The translations under genes were made by a program, and so were the position numbers. A stretch of 64,000 nt of DNA from an uncultured Campylobacterales bacterium (GTDB lineage: Bacteria; Campylobacterota; Campylobacteria; Campylobacterales; Arcobacteraceae), in contig CANLWY010000006.1 of assembly GCA_947494995.1 (NCBI GenBank), positions 62,001 to 126,000 of the forward strand, in the 5' to 3' direction. Shown here in pieces: positions 46,930 through 54,685 of this stretch. Positions within the stretch are counted from its first letter, which is position 1; each line of letters begins with the position of its first letter. The notes below the pieces were generated by a model that ran no database searches, had not been told where the DNA came from, and saw only the letters and a program-made list of their open reading frames with translations.

Positions 46930-48956
46930 TTTATTCCTTTTTTCTTTTGTAGTTTTAAAATTGAACACTTATTATTATCATGATGAATATCAACACAAAC
47001 AAGACATTGGAAACATTCACTGTAGTTTATTTGTCCGTTACTTCTATATATTGCATTGTAGTCACAACTTTTATTACATGTTTGGCAAGGATTTCCACAC
47101 TCTTTTCTTCTTGGAAGCCAATCTAAAATTCTAAGTTTTCCTAGTAATGATAGAAAGGCTCCAAGTGGACAAAAATATTTACAAAAGGCTTTAAATATAA
47201 ACATTGATAAAATTATCCAAGATAGAGCATAGATTACATAGCCCCAAGATCTATCAAACTGTAAAGTGATTGATGTTTTAAATGGTTCTACTTCTACTAA
47301 AATATCTCCAAGTGCAGGTGAAACGATAGTAACAAAAACTAAGATTGCAAGTATGAAGTATTTAATATATACTAATTTTTTATTTAGTTTATCACTTATT
47401 TTTATTTGTTTAATTTTAAAGAATTTTCCTACTTGATAACTAAGTTCTTGCAATACTCCATATGGACACAACCAACCACAAAATGTTCCTCTTCCCCAAA
47501 TAACAAGAGAAATTAGAACAAAGAACCAAATAACAAGAGAAAATGGATCAAAAAGTAAGAATGATAAGGATTGCCAATTAACAAGTGATTTTACAAAACC
47601 TAGAACTGTAACCATACTAAGTTGTCCTTGACCATACCAACCTATGAAAAATAGTGTAAATATAAGAATAAAAAATCTTTTCTTTTCTAACTTCTTTAAT
47701 AAATATTGATACTTATAAAGGAAAATAAAAAGTATAGTCAAAAATGTAGTAACTATAAAAAGATTTGTTGCTTGATTTTTCCAAGTCATTAACCACATTG
47801 GAATATTTTCTTTTTCTTCAGGCACTAAAAAATATTTTTTATCAGGAGTTATAGGAACTTTAATATCTCTTATTTCAAATGTTGGATATAAAGGATTTCC
47901 ATCATCTCTTACTACTTTTAAATTCATATCCCACGATGAAGATGGATCAAAGCCAAATTTTGTATCAATTTGAAAAATCATAGTTTGTTCAAACTCTGGG
48001 ATTTCATTTTTAAAAGTGATATCTAAATCTGCGTCTTTCATAGCTATAGGGAAATCATCTTGCACAATTTCAAGTAGTGATGGGGAAGAGTTTCTTACAA
48101 AATCTTCTGAAACTAGATTATGTCTTCCATTTGAGAAGATTATTATTGCTTCTTCTGTATCTGTAAGTTGATGGTCAATATCTTTAATTGTCTGTTCTGA
48201 TAAAATATTTTTTGCAATAGTTGGAACACTTAAATCTGCTACATATACATCTGTGTAGATTTCATTTGGTTCTTCAAGAGCAATTTCATCACTTCCTTCA
48301 AATAAACTTCCTAAAAAAAGTTTTTCTACTTCAGAGTTTTTAATTTTGAGGTTTTTAATTAAACCTTTTTCAAGAAGTTCTTTAAATGAATATTTTTCAT
48401 AAATCTCTTTATTTGGATAACCTACAGCTTTTGGAGCAATACCTGCTAGTTTTTCTTTTGCAACCTTTATTGCAGAAGCTATAATCGAGTCATTTGCAAT
48501 GATAACAGAAGCTGTCGCTTTTGTAACACCATCTATTTGAACTCCAGCTCCTATTGCACTTGCATCACCCACTTTTATATTACTGGCTAAAGATTTACCT
48601 CTATATTGACTCAAGAACTCTATAAAAGGTACAACTCCAAGACCTTCTAAAAAAACTGGTTCACTCTGTTCTAAAATTGCAAGATCCGTAAAGTTTCCTT
48701 CTAAATCAATAGTAACTAGAAGATTCATTTCTCCATTAGAAAATCCAAAAGCAGGAGAAAAGTCGTTTGTTTCAAATATATATCCTACAAGATCTCCTCC
48801 ACTATTTAACATATGCCAAATAGGAATAGCTTCATCTTTAGTTCCTAATTCCATAGGAGGCATTACGAAGGCTTGAACTTGTTCTCTTGTTAAAGATGAA
48901 TTAGAAGTTGTTAGTAGAAGAAAGAGTAGAAGAATAGTTCTTTTGATTAAATTCAT
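46899..48956 (-). CDS. NosR/NirI-like flavin and iron-sulfur membrane protein
   Basis: 685 residues. Signal peptide (1-20); periplasmic FMN-binding domain (about 50-165) with the probable flavin attachment site T148 in DGVTKATAS; a second periplasmic region (about 200-400); about five membrane helices; C-x3-C-P motifs in CGWLCPYG and CKYFCPLG; and at the C-terminus clusters CGNPCQTCNKSC and CFQCLVC for 4Fe-4S centres. NosR moves electrons across the membrane for N2O reductase, but no nos gene is here. It is the third gene of an operon with a PedF-like cytochrome and a XoxJ-like protein, so I infer a role in electron transfer around the PQQ dehydrogenase. Confidence 0.85.
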   Translation of the reverse strand: MNLIKRTILLLFLLLTTSNSSLTREQVQAFVMPPMELGTKDEAIPIWHMLNSGGDLVGYIFETNDFSPAFGFSNGEMNLLVTIDLEGNFTDLAILEQSEPVFLEGLGVVPFIEFLSQYRGKSLASNIKVGDASAIGAGVQIDGVTKATASVIIANDSIIASAIKVAKEKLAGIAPKAVGYPNKEIYEKYSFKELLEKGLIKNLKIKNSEVEKLFLGSLFEGSDEIALEEPNEIYTDVYVADLSVPTIAKNILSEQTIKDIDHQLTDTEEAIIIFSNGRHNLVSEDFVRNSSPSLLEIVQDDFPIAMKDADLDITFKNEIPEFEQTMIFQIDTKFGFDPSSSWDMNLKVVRDDGNPLYPTFEIRDIKVPITPDKKYFLVPEEKENIPMWLMTWKNQATNLFIVTTFLTILFIFLYKYQYLLKKLEKKRFFILIFTLFFIGWYGQGQLSMVTVLGFVKSLVNWQSLSFLLFDPFSLVIWFFVLISLVIWGRGTFCGWLCPYGVLQELSYQVGKFFKIKQIKISDKLNKKLVYIKYFILAILVFVTIVSPALGDILVEVEPFKTSITLQFDRSWGYVIYALSWIILSMFIFKAFCKYFCPLGAFLSLLGKLRILDWLPRRKECGNPCQTCNKSCDYNAIYRSNGQINYSECFQCLVCVDIHHDNNKCSILKLQKKKGIKWKESLDEVS

Positions 48957-48985
48957 TTTTAATACCTATCTTCTACTATTATATT

Positions 48986-49864
48986 TTACTCTTGATATAC
49001 TAAGGGTTGCTCATATGAAACTTTATATTTTGAGAAGATTTTTTCAATAGTTCCATCTCTAAAAAGTTCACTCATAAAACCATCTATTTCATATGATAAT
49101 GCTCTAAAGTCAGTTCTAACAGCAACACCTAAATCCCATTGGGTTTTAGCGTAGTCAATACCATTTGTCATGTAGTATTTATCTTTATTATTGTTAAAAT
49201 CTAAATAGAATTCAAGTTGAGTTTTAAGTCCTGCAACAGCATCGATTTTACCATCTTTTAAATCTTGAGCAGCGTCTTTTATATTTCTATAGTGTTTTAC
49301 ATTTTGACGTAAACTTCCTGCAAAAGAAGAGGTAAGATGTGCATCTGGAAGAGTGTCTATTTCAACTCCAACTGTATGAGCTTTTAGATTTGCTAAATTT
49401 CTGATTTCTGGAAGATACTCTTTATTTGTTGCTATAACCCATCTTTCAGCATGGTATGGAGACTTCATAACAACAAGTTCATTTGTAAGTTCTCCTGTTG
49501 ATACATCTCTTTCTCTAATGTATTCATAATCAAAAGGAACTCTAAACATAACATCTGCTTTTGTTTTATGAACTAAATTACCTTTCCAGATAATATTTCT
49601 TAAATCATCATCAAGATTCTCATCAGAGCCTGTCCAGTACCAAAGAGGTTTTACTCCCATTTTTTTTGCAATTTCTTTTGCAATATCAATATCAATACCT
49701 TTTTCTACACCATTTTCTATATATGAATAGGGAGGAAAATTTTCATAAATAGCAACAATGATATTCCCTTCATCTTTTATTTCTTCAAGTGACCTTGCAT
49801 TTAATGAAAGAAGAAGTAAGGAACATAAAAATGTTCCTTTTAATATATTGAATATAATCTTCAT
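48986..49864 (-). CDS. Quinoprotein-associated periplasmic protein (XoxJ/MoxJ-like binding protein)
   Basis: 292 residues with a signal peptide cleaved near residue 23 (LLLSLNARS). Fold of an amino-acid-type ABC binding protein: NIIVAIYENFPPYSYIENGV, EKGIDIDIAKEIAKKMGVKP, GLKTQLEFYLDF. Members of this group (MoxJ, XoxJ) do not work with ABC transporters; they assist PQQ dehydrogenases in the periplasm. The gene lies between the cytochrome c (four bases) and the NosR-like protein, which supports this reading over that of an amino acid transporter part. Confidence 0.78.
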   Translation of the reverse strand: MKIIFNILKGTFLCSLLLLSLNARSLEEIKDEGNIIVAIYENFPPYSYIENGVEKGIDIDIAKEIAKKMGVKPLWYWTGSDENLDDDLRNIIWKGNLVHKTKADVMFRVPFDYEYIRERDVSTGELTNELVVMKSPYHAERWVIATNKEYLPEIRNLANLKAHTVGVEIDTLPDAHLTSSFAGSLRQNVKHYRNIKDAAQDLKDGKIDAVAGLKTQLEFYLDFNNNKDKYYMTNGIDYAKTQWDLGVAVRTDFRALSYEIDGFMSELFRDGTIEKIFSKYKVSYEQPLVYQE

Positions 49865-49868
49865 AGTA

Positions 49869-50279
49869 TTAATCTGCTGGTATAGTCTCTATCCAAGTTC
49901 TAATAGCCCAAATTGCTTCAGGAGATAATACATCTTTAAAGGGAGGCATATAAACATTTCCATTTCTTACAACACCCTCTTGAACTTTTCCTAAGAAATA
50001 TTCATCAGTATCATCATCTCCAGCTTCTAAATATCTTAAATCTGGAGCAATTCCACCTGAAACTGCACCTAGTCCATGGCATCTTGCACAGTTAGAGTTA
50101 TATCCTGATTTTCCAATTTCAATTGCAGTTTTATTTCCTCTATATGGATTTACTAGTGCCTCTGGATCAACTTTTTCTAAACCTTTCGTATCCATAGCTT
50201 GTGGAGTTACATCACCATGAGCTAATCCTAATGTTGTACACGTAACTAATGCCAATGCAATAGAACTAAATTTTGTCAT
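49869..50279 (-). CDS. pedF: Cytochrome c-550, PedF-like
   Basis: 136 residues, signal peptide about 1-21, one haem c site C64-A-R-C67-H68 and probable axial methionine M111 (VYMPPF). The mature sequence NPYRGNKTAIEIGKSGYNSN and the RCHGLGAVSGGIAPDLRYLE block match PedF, the electron acceptor of PQQ alcohol dehydrogenases in Pseudomonas. First gene of the operon that continues with the XoxJ-like, NosR-like and ApbE genes. It has one of the seven island promoters. Confidence 0.88.
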   Translation of the reverse strand: MTKFSSIALALVTCTTLGLAHGDVTPQAMDTKGLEKVDPEALVNPYRGNKTAIEIGKSGYNSNCARCHGLGAVSGGIAPDLRYLEAGDDDTDEYFLGKVQEGVVRNGNVYMPPFKDVLSPEAIWAIRTWIETIPAD

Positions 50280-50310
50280 TTTATTTCCTTTTTAATGTTT
50301 TGATTATGGA

Positions 50311-50342
50311 AGTATAATATTAGTTTATAGCGTGAATATAGC
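50311..50342 (-). promoter_or_regulatory. Island promoter 1 (pedF operon)
   Basis: Read on the minus strand: GCTATA-TTCAC-GCTATA (50342 to 50326), nine bases, then -10 TATACT (50316 to 50311). The second half-site ends 46 bases before the pedF start. It is the left arm of a perfect 19-bp inverted repeat whose right arm is promoter 2. Confidence 0.75.
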
Positions 50343-50364
50343 CCCATGAAATGGGAAGTTTACT

Positions 50365-50396
50365 GCTATATTCACGCTATAAAATATAAATATAAT
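50365..50396 (+). promoter_or_regulatory. Island promoter 2 (SsuABC-like operon)
   Basis: GCTATA-TTCAC-GCTATA (50365-50381), nine bases, then -10 TATAAT (50391-50396). The ATG of the binding protein is 45 bases after the half-site. Right arm of the perfect inverted repeat shared with promoter 1. Confidence 0.75.
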
Positions 50397-50426
50397 TGTT
50401 TTGATTTTTGACAAAAAGGATTTTAG

Positions 50427-51383
50427 ATGAGAGTTTTTCTATTAGTAATAATGGCTATTTTTATTGCAAATGCAAGTGGAAAACTACGAGTTGGAGTATT
50501 ATCTTTTGGAACAGTAAATTGGGAGCTTCAAACGATAAAAAACAATAAGCTTGATAGTAAAAATGGTTTTAATTTAGAAATAGTTAAACTAGCATCTAAA
50601 AACGCAGTTTCAACTGCACTGTTAGCAAAAAGCGTTGATGTAATTGTTACAGATTTTATATGGGTGAATAGACAAAGAAATAAGGGTTTTGATTTTGTTT
50701 ATTATCCTTATTCAAAAGTAGTTGGTTCAATGTACGCAAGACCAGAATTAAATATAAACTCTTTAGAAAAACTTGATGGTAAGAATCTTGGGGTTTCAGG
50801 TGGAAGTGTTGACAAAACTTGGCTTTTGATGAGAGCATATTCAAAATATAAATATAAAAAAGATTTAAAAGATATAGTAAATCCAACATATGCTGCTCCT
50901 CCTATTTTAAATAAAAAACTTTTAGATAAATCTTTGGATGCTACTATAAACTTTTGGCACTTTACTGCAAAACTTAATGCTAAAGGAATGAAAAAAGTTA
51001 TTGGGCTTGATGATATATTACCAAAATTGGGAATAAAAAATGATATATCTTTTATAGGATGGACTTTTAGTGAAAGTTTTGTATCTCAAGATAAGAAGAT
51101 AATAGATGGATTTTTAAAAGCTTCATCTGAGGCAAAACAGCTATTAAGTTCAAATGATAAAGAGTGGGATAAATTAAGAACTTTAATGAAAGCAAAAAAA
51201 GACTCTATTTTTGCTGTTTTGAAAGATGGTTATAAAAAAGGAATAGTACAAAAATTTGATGAAAACAATATAAAGGATACTAAAAAACTATATGAACTTT
51301 TAGTAAAAGAGGGTGGACAGAAGCTTGTTGGAGATGCAATTAAACTTGATGAAACAATTTTTTATGATTTTAACCCAAAATAA
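50427..51383 (+). CDS. ABC transporter periplasmic binding protein (NitT/TauT/SsuA class)
   Basis: 318 residues with a signal peptide (about 1-17). The mature part opens GKLRVGVLSFGTVNWELQTI and has the ligand-pocket strand SVDVIVTDFIWVNRQRNKG and the GKNLGVSGGSVDKTWLLM hinge of SsuA/TauA-like proteins. It is the first gene of a three-gene importer inside the PQQ island and driven by an island promoter, divergent to pedF. The cargo is unknown; candidates are a lanthanide chelate, an alcohol-derived acid or a cofactor precursor. Sulfonate uptake is the textbook role of the class but does not fit this setting well. Confidence 0.82.
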   Translation: MRVFLLVIMAIFIANASGKLRVGVLSFGTVNWELQTIKNNKLDSKNGFNLEIVKLASKNAVSTALLAKSVDVIVTDFIWVNRQRNKGFDFVYYPYSKVVGSMYARPELNINSLEKLDGKNLGVSGGSVDKTWLLMRAYSKYKYKKDLKDIVNPTYAAPPILNKKLLDKSLDATINFWHFTAKLNAKGMKKVIGLDDILPKLGIKNDISFIGWTFSESFVSQDKKIIDGFLKASSEAKQLLSSNDKEWDKLRTLMKAKKDSIFAVLKDGYKKGIVQKFDENNIKDTKKLYELLVKEGGQKLVGDAIKLDETIFYDFNPK

Positions 51384-51414
51384 AATAATCAAAGTAAAAG
51401 CTTAAGAAGAAAAA

Positions 51415-52158
51415 ATGGTAAGAAGTGAATATAGTTTTAGAATTTTATCAATAGCTACTTTTATAATAGTTTGGCAAGCTGCTTCAATAATGTTGAATTC
51501 TTCAGTTTTCCCAACGCCAGTAGATGTTATAAAGTCTTTATATATTCATAGTTCAAGTGGGGAGCTTTTTCATCACCTATTAATTACTTTACAAAGGGTT
51601 TTTATAGCGTTTATAATTGCTATGAGTATTGGAGTATTTTTTGGTATTTTAATGGGAAAATATAAAAAAGTTGACTCTTTTTTTGACCCTTTACTTGTGT
51701 TTGGGTTAAATCTACCTGCTTTAGTAACAATAATTCTTTGTTATATTTGGTTTGGACTTAGTGATATAGCTGCAATTTTAGCGGTAATAATAAATAAAGT
51801 ACCAAATGTTATAGTAGTTATAAGAGAAGGGGCTAGAGCAATAGACAAAAGTTTTATGCAAATAGCATGGGTTTATAAATTAAGTTTTAAAGATACTTTT
51901 TTTAAAGTGTATCTTCCTCAAATGTATCCATATATGTTAGCAAGTGCAAGAAATGGTTTAGCACTAATTTGGAAAATTGTGCTAGTAGTTGAACTTTTAG
52001 GAAGAAGTGATGGAATAGGATTTCAATTAGCAATGTTCTTTCAATTCTTTGATATTACTTCTATTCTAGCCTATGCAATTGCCTTTATGATAGTTGTACT
52101 TTTTATAGAAGGTTTTATTTTAAGGCCAATCGAACTAAAAACATCTTCATGGAGATAA
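51415..52158 (+). CDS. ABC transporter permease (SsuC class)
   Basis: 247 residues with six membrane helices. The ATPase-contact (EAA) loop is IDKSFMQIAWVYKLSFKD with the FKVYLPQMYPYMLASARNGL segment after it, the SsuC/TauC pattern. Forms the channel for the binding protein upstream; the ATPase gene starts one base after the stop codon. Confidence 0.88.
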   Translation: MVRSEYSFRILSIATFIIVWQAASIMLNSSVFPTPVDVIKSLYIHSSSGELFHHLLITLQRVFIAFIIAMSIGVFFGILMGKYKKVDSFFDPLLVFGLNLPALVTIILCYIWFGLSDIAAILAVIINKVPNVIVVIREGARAIDKSFMQIAWVYKLSFKDTFFKVYLPQMYPYMLASARNGLALIWKIVLVVELLGRSDGIGFQLAMFFQFFDITSILAYAIAFMIVVLFIEGFILRPIELKTSSWR

Positions 52159-52159
52159 A

Positions 52160-52870
52160 ATGTTAAATATTAATATTGAAGAAAAATCTTATTTAGATGA
52201 ATTAATTTTAAAAGATATAAATATAGAGTTTAAAAAGAATGAAATTATATCTATAATTGGTCCATCTGGATGTGGAAAAACTACTCTTTTAAATTTAATT
52301 TCTTCATTAGATAAATCATTTTATGGAAAAATAGAGTTTAATAAGAAAAAAGAGATAAATAATTTGGGGTTTATGTTTCAAGATTCAAGGCTACTTCCTT
52401 GGCTTAGTGTAAAAGAGAATATTTTACTAGTTCAAAAAAATAAGGATGAAGCAAAAATTGAACAGATGTTACATAAGGTTGGTTTGGATGGATATATGAA
52501 TTCAAGGATAAAAGAGCTTTCAGGTGGAATGAAAAGAAGGGTTTCCTTAATAAGAGCCTTTATAAATAATCCTGAGGTTCTGTTATTGGATGAACCCTTT
52601 ATTTCTTTAGATGCTCCAACAGCAAAAAATTTAAGACTTTTATTTATGGAGTTTTATAATCAAAATCCTACTAATACAGTTTTTATAACACATGATTTAC
52701 AAGAGGCTTTAGCTGTTTCTCATAGAATTATTTTCTTAAGTTTTAAGCCAACAAAAGTAGTTTATGAGTATGAGAATAAGAATAAGAGTTTTGATGAAGA
52801 TATTTTAAATGAAAAAAAAGAAGAGATATTAAGAAGATATCCAGATATTTTATCTGGATATCTTTCTTAA
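52160..52870 (+). CDS. ABC transporter ATP-binding protein (SsuB class)
   Basis: 236 residues. Walker A GPSGCGKTT, Q-loop GFMFQDSRLLPW, signature LSGGMKRRVSL, Walker [13 protein letters not shown], switch FITHDLQEA. Powers the importer of the two preceding genes. The last dozen codons form a strong stem-loop that may end the transcript inside the coding region. Confidence 0.92.
   Translation: MLNINIEEKSYLDELILKDINIEFKKNEIISIIGPSGCGKTTLLNLISSLDKSFYGKIEFNKKKEINNLGFMFQDSRLLPWLSVKENILLVQKNKDEAKIEQMLHKVGLDGYMNSRIKELSGGMKRRVSLIRAFINNPEVLLLDEPFISLDAPTAKNLRLLFMEFYNQNPTNTVFITHDLQEALAVSHRIIFLSFKPTKVVYEYENKNKSFDEDILNEKKEEILRRYPDILSGYLS
52834..52864. terminator. Stem-loop within the end of the ATPase gene
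   Basis: AAGATATCCAGATA and TATCTGGATATCTT pair perfectly over 14 bases with a three-base loop, inside the last codons of the SsuB-like gene. Eight bases separate this gene from the converging pedA1-like gene, so there is no other room for a terminator. Confidence 0.6.
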
Positions 52871-52878
52871 GTTATATC

Positions 52879-54024
52879 TTATTGACACTTCACTTCAAAA
52901 GAGGCAATTCCTAATGTATCTAAATCAGTTGTTTGATGTAAGAAACCTTCTTGTGGAGAGTTTGAAACTAAAGCTCTAGGGTGAACTAAAGATACAGGCA
53001 TTCTAAGTTGTCCATTAAAATCTCTAAATGTTAACTTTCTTCCTTTATATGCTGCTATATTAAAATCTTTTGAATAAATATTCTTTAGGTTTGTTTGGAA
53101 GTCTGTAGTATTTGTAGATTTAATACTAGTAACAATAGCTCTAACAGCAACCCAAGAAGCATAATCTTTTGAGTTCATCCATCTTTTTGCTTTCTTTTCA
53201 AATCTTTTTTGCATTTGTGCTGCACCCCAAGCTTCAATTACTTTATGCCAAGTAACAGGAGTAAGTCCAGACGTTCCAGCAACAGGTCTTGGTGTCCATG
53301 TATTAAAATATACATACTCTCCAAAATCATTAAAATAATCAGCAACTAAAACTACGTCATGATCTTTAGCTTGAGTAAAAGAAGGCATTTCACTTTGTGC
53401 TTTTCTTCTTATGTCTGTATCAAAATTCCATGTTTTTTCATCTACAATTTTACCACCAAATCTTTTTGCTGCTCTTTTTATGGCTTCTTCAATTTTTTTA
53501 TCTTCAGGTCTTTCTCCTTTTAATAAAAGCCACTCTTTCCAGTTTCTTTTTATTAAGAATTGAACTAGTCCATCATAAAGCATTGCATCACTTGAAATAG
53601 TATGTAAAAGATTTGGTTTACATAATGTTTGTCTAAATTTTGAACTTGTATTTGTGCTATTAATTAAAATTGCATCTTTTGCAAGAGGATTAGTTGAAAT
53701 TCTCTCTAAAAGTTCATCTCCTACATTTAAAATTATAAAAGTGCCACCACTTTTTATAAACTCTTCAAAACTATTTATGAGTTCTTCTTTATCTTTTGAT
53801 TTTTCTTTTTGTAAAATATATTTTTGATTTAAAAATCTTGCAGTTTTATTACTATCTTTTATAGCAATTTCTGCACCTTTTATTCCACTATCTTTAGGCT
53901 CTTCAATCACATTTGACAAAGCTGGCGGTTTTTTTATTTTTTCCTCTAAATACAAGATATTTATTTCTAAAGCATTGATATATCCATATGTAAAAAGTAG
54001 TATAAAAAGTATTCTTTTTGTCAT
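52879..54024 (-). CDS. pedA1: PQQ-associated ABC transporter binding protein (PedA1-like)
   Basis: 381 residues, signal peptide about 1-18. Resembles the branched-chain-amino-acid-type binding proteins that accompany PQQ-dependent catabolism (TIGR03863 as I recall it): LEINILYLEEKIKKPPAL near the start and DVVLVADYFNDFGEYVYFNT in the middle. In Pseudomonas putida the PedA1A2BC transporter helps lanthanide uptake. Here A1 is split from A2BC: it lies on the opposite strand, divergent from the small periplasmic protein gene, each with an island promoter. Confidence 0.78.
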   Translation of the reverse strand: MTKRILFILLFTYGYINALEINILYLEEKIKKPPALSNVIEEPKDSGIKGAEIAIKDSNKTARFLNQKYILQKEKSKDKEELINSFEEFIKSGGTFIILNVGDELLERISTNPLAKDAILINSTNTSSKFRQTLCKPNLLHTISSDAMLYDGLVQFLIKRNWKEWLLLKGERPEDKKIEEAIKRAAKRFGGKIVDEKTWNFDTDIRRKAQSEMPSFTQAKDHDVVLVADYFNDFGEYVYFNTWTPRPVAGTSGLTPVTWHKVIEAWGAAQMQKRFEKKAKRWMNSKDYASWVAVRAIVTSIKSTNTTDFQTNLKNIYSKDFNIAAYKGRKLTFRDFNGQLRMPVSLVHPRALVSNSPQEGFLHQTTDLDTLGIASFEVKCQ

Positions 54025-54046
54025 CTTTTCTCCTTTTGTTTTATCT

Positions 54047-54078
54047 ATTATAGAGAAGTTTTATAGCTTCAATTTAGC
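54047..54078 (-). promoter_or_regulatory. Island promoter 3 (pedA1-like gene)
   Basis: Read on the minus strand: GCTAAA-TTGAA-GCTATA (54078 to 54062), nine bases, then -10 TATAAT (54052 to 54047). The half-site ends 37 bases before the start codon. Confidence 0.75.
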
Positions 54079-54101
54079 AAAATGATTATAAATATCAATA
54101 T

Positions 54102-54133
54102 GCTAAACTCATGCTATAAAGCTTTATTAAAAT
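54102..54133 (+). promoter_or_regulatory. Island promoter 4 (small periplasmic protein gene)
   Basis: GCTAAA-CTCAT-GCTATA (54102-54118), nine bases, then -10 TAAAAT (54128-54133). The ATG follows 43 bases after the half-site. Back to back with promoter 3. Confidence 0.7.
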
Positions 54134-54161
54134 TTCAAAACATTTAAAAAAAGGAAACAAA

Positions 54162-54581
54162 ATGAAAAAAATTTTATTACTTGTAGTGGGGCTATTAATT
54201 GCTGGTGAATTTGCATTTGCAAAGAACATTAAAGGATTATTACATTCTAGAACAACATTAGCACCTATTACTATTGGTGCAGGAAAAGCTTTAGCTGATA
54301 AACCTTATAAGTTAGAAGCTGGTAAATACTACAAGTTAGTTTTAAAAAGTGATGGTTCAAGAGAGGTACCTATTGTTGGAGCATCTTTTTTTAGAAATAT
54401 CTGGGTAAATCAAGTATCAATTAATGATATTGAAGTAAGACCATTAGGAATTGATAGTTTTGAATTTGATGATGAAGGTGAAATTGAACTTACTTTTATT
54501 CCTATTAAACCTGGTACGTATACTTTAGGTCTTCCATCAGCAAAAACTGATAGAGAAAGAGCTATTTTTATTGTTGAATAA
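54162..54581 (+). CDS. Small periplasmic protein with cupredoxin-like fold pattern
   Basis: 139 residues, signal peptide cleaved near residue 20 (EFAFA). The mature protein of about 118 residues looks all-beta (YKLEAGKYYKLVLKSDGS, EIELTFIPIKPGTYTLGLPS), like a cupredoxin, but has no cysteine and only one histidine, so it cannot hold a normal copper site. It has its own island promoter and lies between the PedA1-like and PedA2-like genes, so I infer a periplasmic accessory of the transporter or dehydrogenase. Function unknown. Confidence 0.6.
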   Translation: MKKILLLVVGLLIAGEFAFAKNIKGLLHSRTTLAPITIGAGKALADKPYKLEAGKYYKLVLKSDGSREVPIVGASFFRNIWVNQVSINDIEVRPLGIDSFEFDDEGEIELTFIPIKPGTYTLGLPSAKTDRERAIFIVE

Positions 54582-54588
54582 ATATTAT

Positions 54589-54615
54589 GGTATAAAGCAA
54601 TCTTTGCTTTATACC
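54589..54615 (+). terminator. Stem-loop after the small periplasmic protein gene
   Basis: GGTATAAAGCAA and TTGCTTTATACC form a perfect 12-bp stem with a three-base loop, seven bases after the stop codon and just before island promoter 5. No T-run follows; it may protect the 3' end of the mRNA and not terminate fully. Confidence 0.6.
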
Positions 54616-54621
54616 TAATTT

Positions 54622-54653
54622 GCTAAATTCACGCTATAAAGTTTATTTACAAT
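54622..54653 (+). promoter_or_regulatory. Island promoter 5 (pedA2BC-like operon)
   Basis: GCTAAA-TTCAC-GCTATA (54622-54638), nine bases, then -10 TACAAT (54648-54653). The ATG follows 47 bases after the half-site. Confidence 0.72.
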
Positions 54654-54685
54654 TTCATAAATCGAATTTATAAAGGGCATGAGCG

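Noticed and set aside
46899-48956. Nitrous oxide reductase cluster suggested by a NosR-like gene and apbE
   Set aside because: No nosZ, nosD, nosF, nosY or nosL is near, and the operon contains PQQ-linked cytochrome and XoxJ-like genes instead.
48986-49864. Amino acid ABC transporter binding protein
   Set aside because: There is no permease or ATPase partner, and the gene lies between a PedF-like cytochrome and a NosR-like gene, which is the setting of MoxJ/XoxJ-type proteins.
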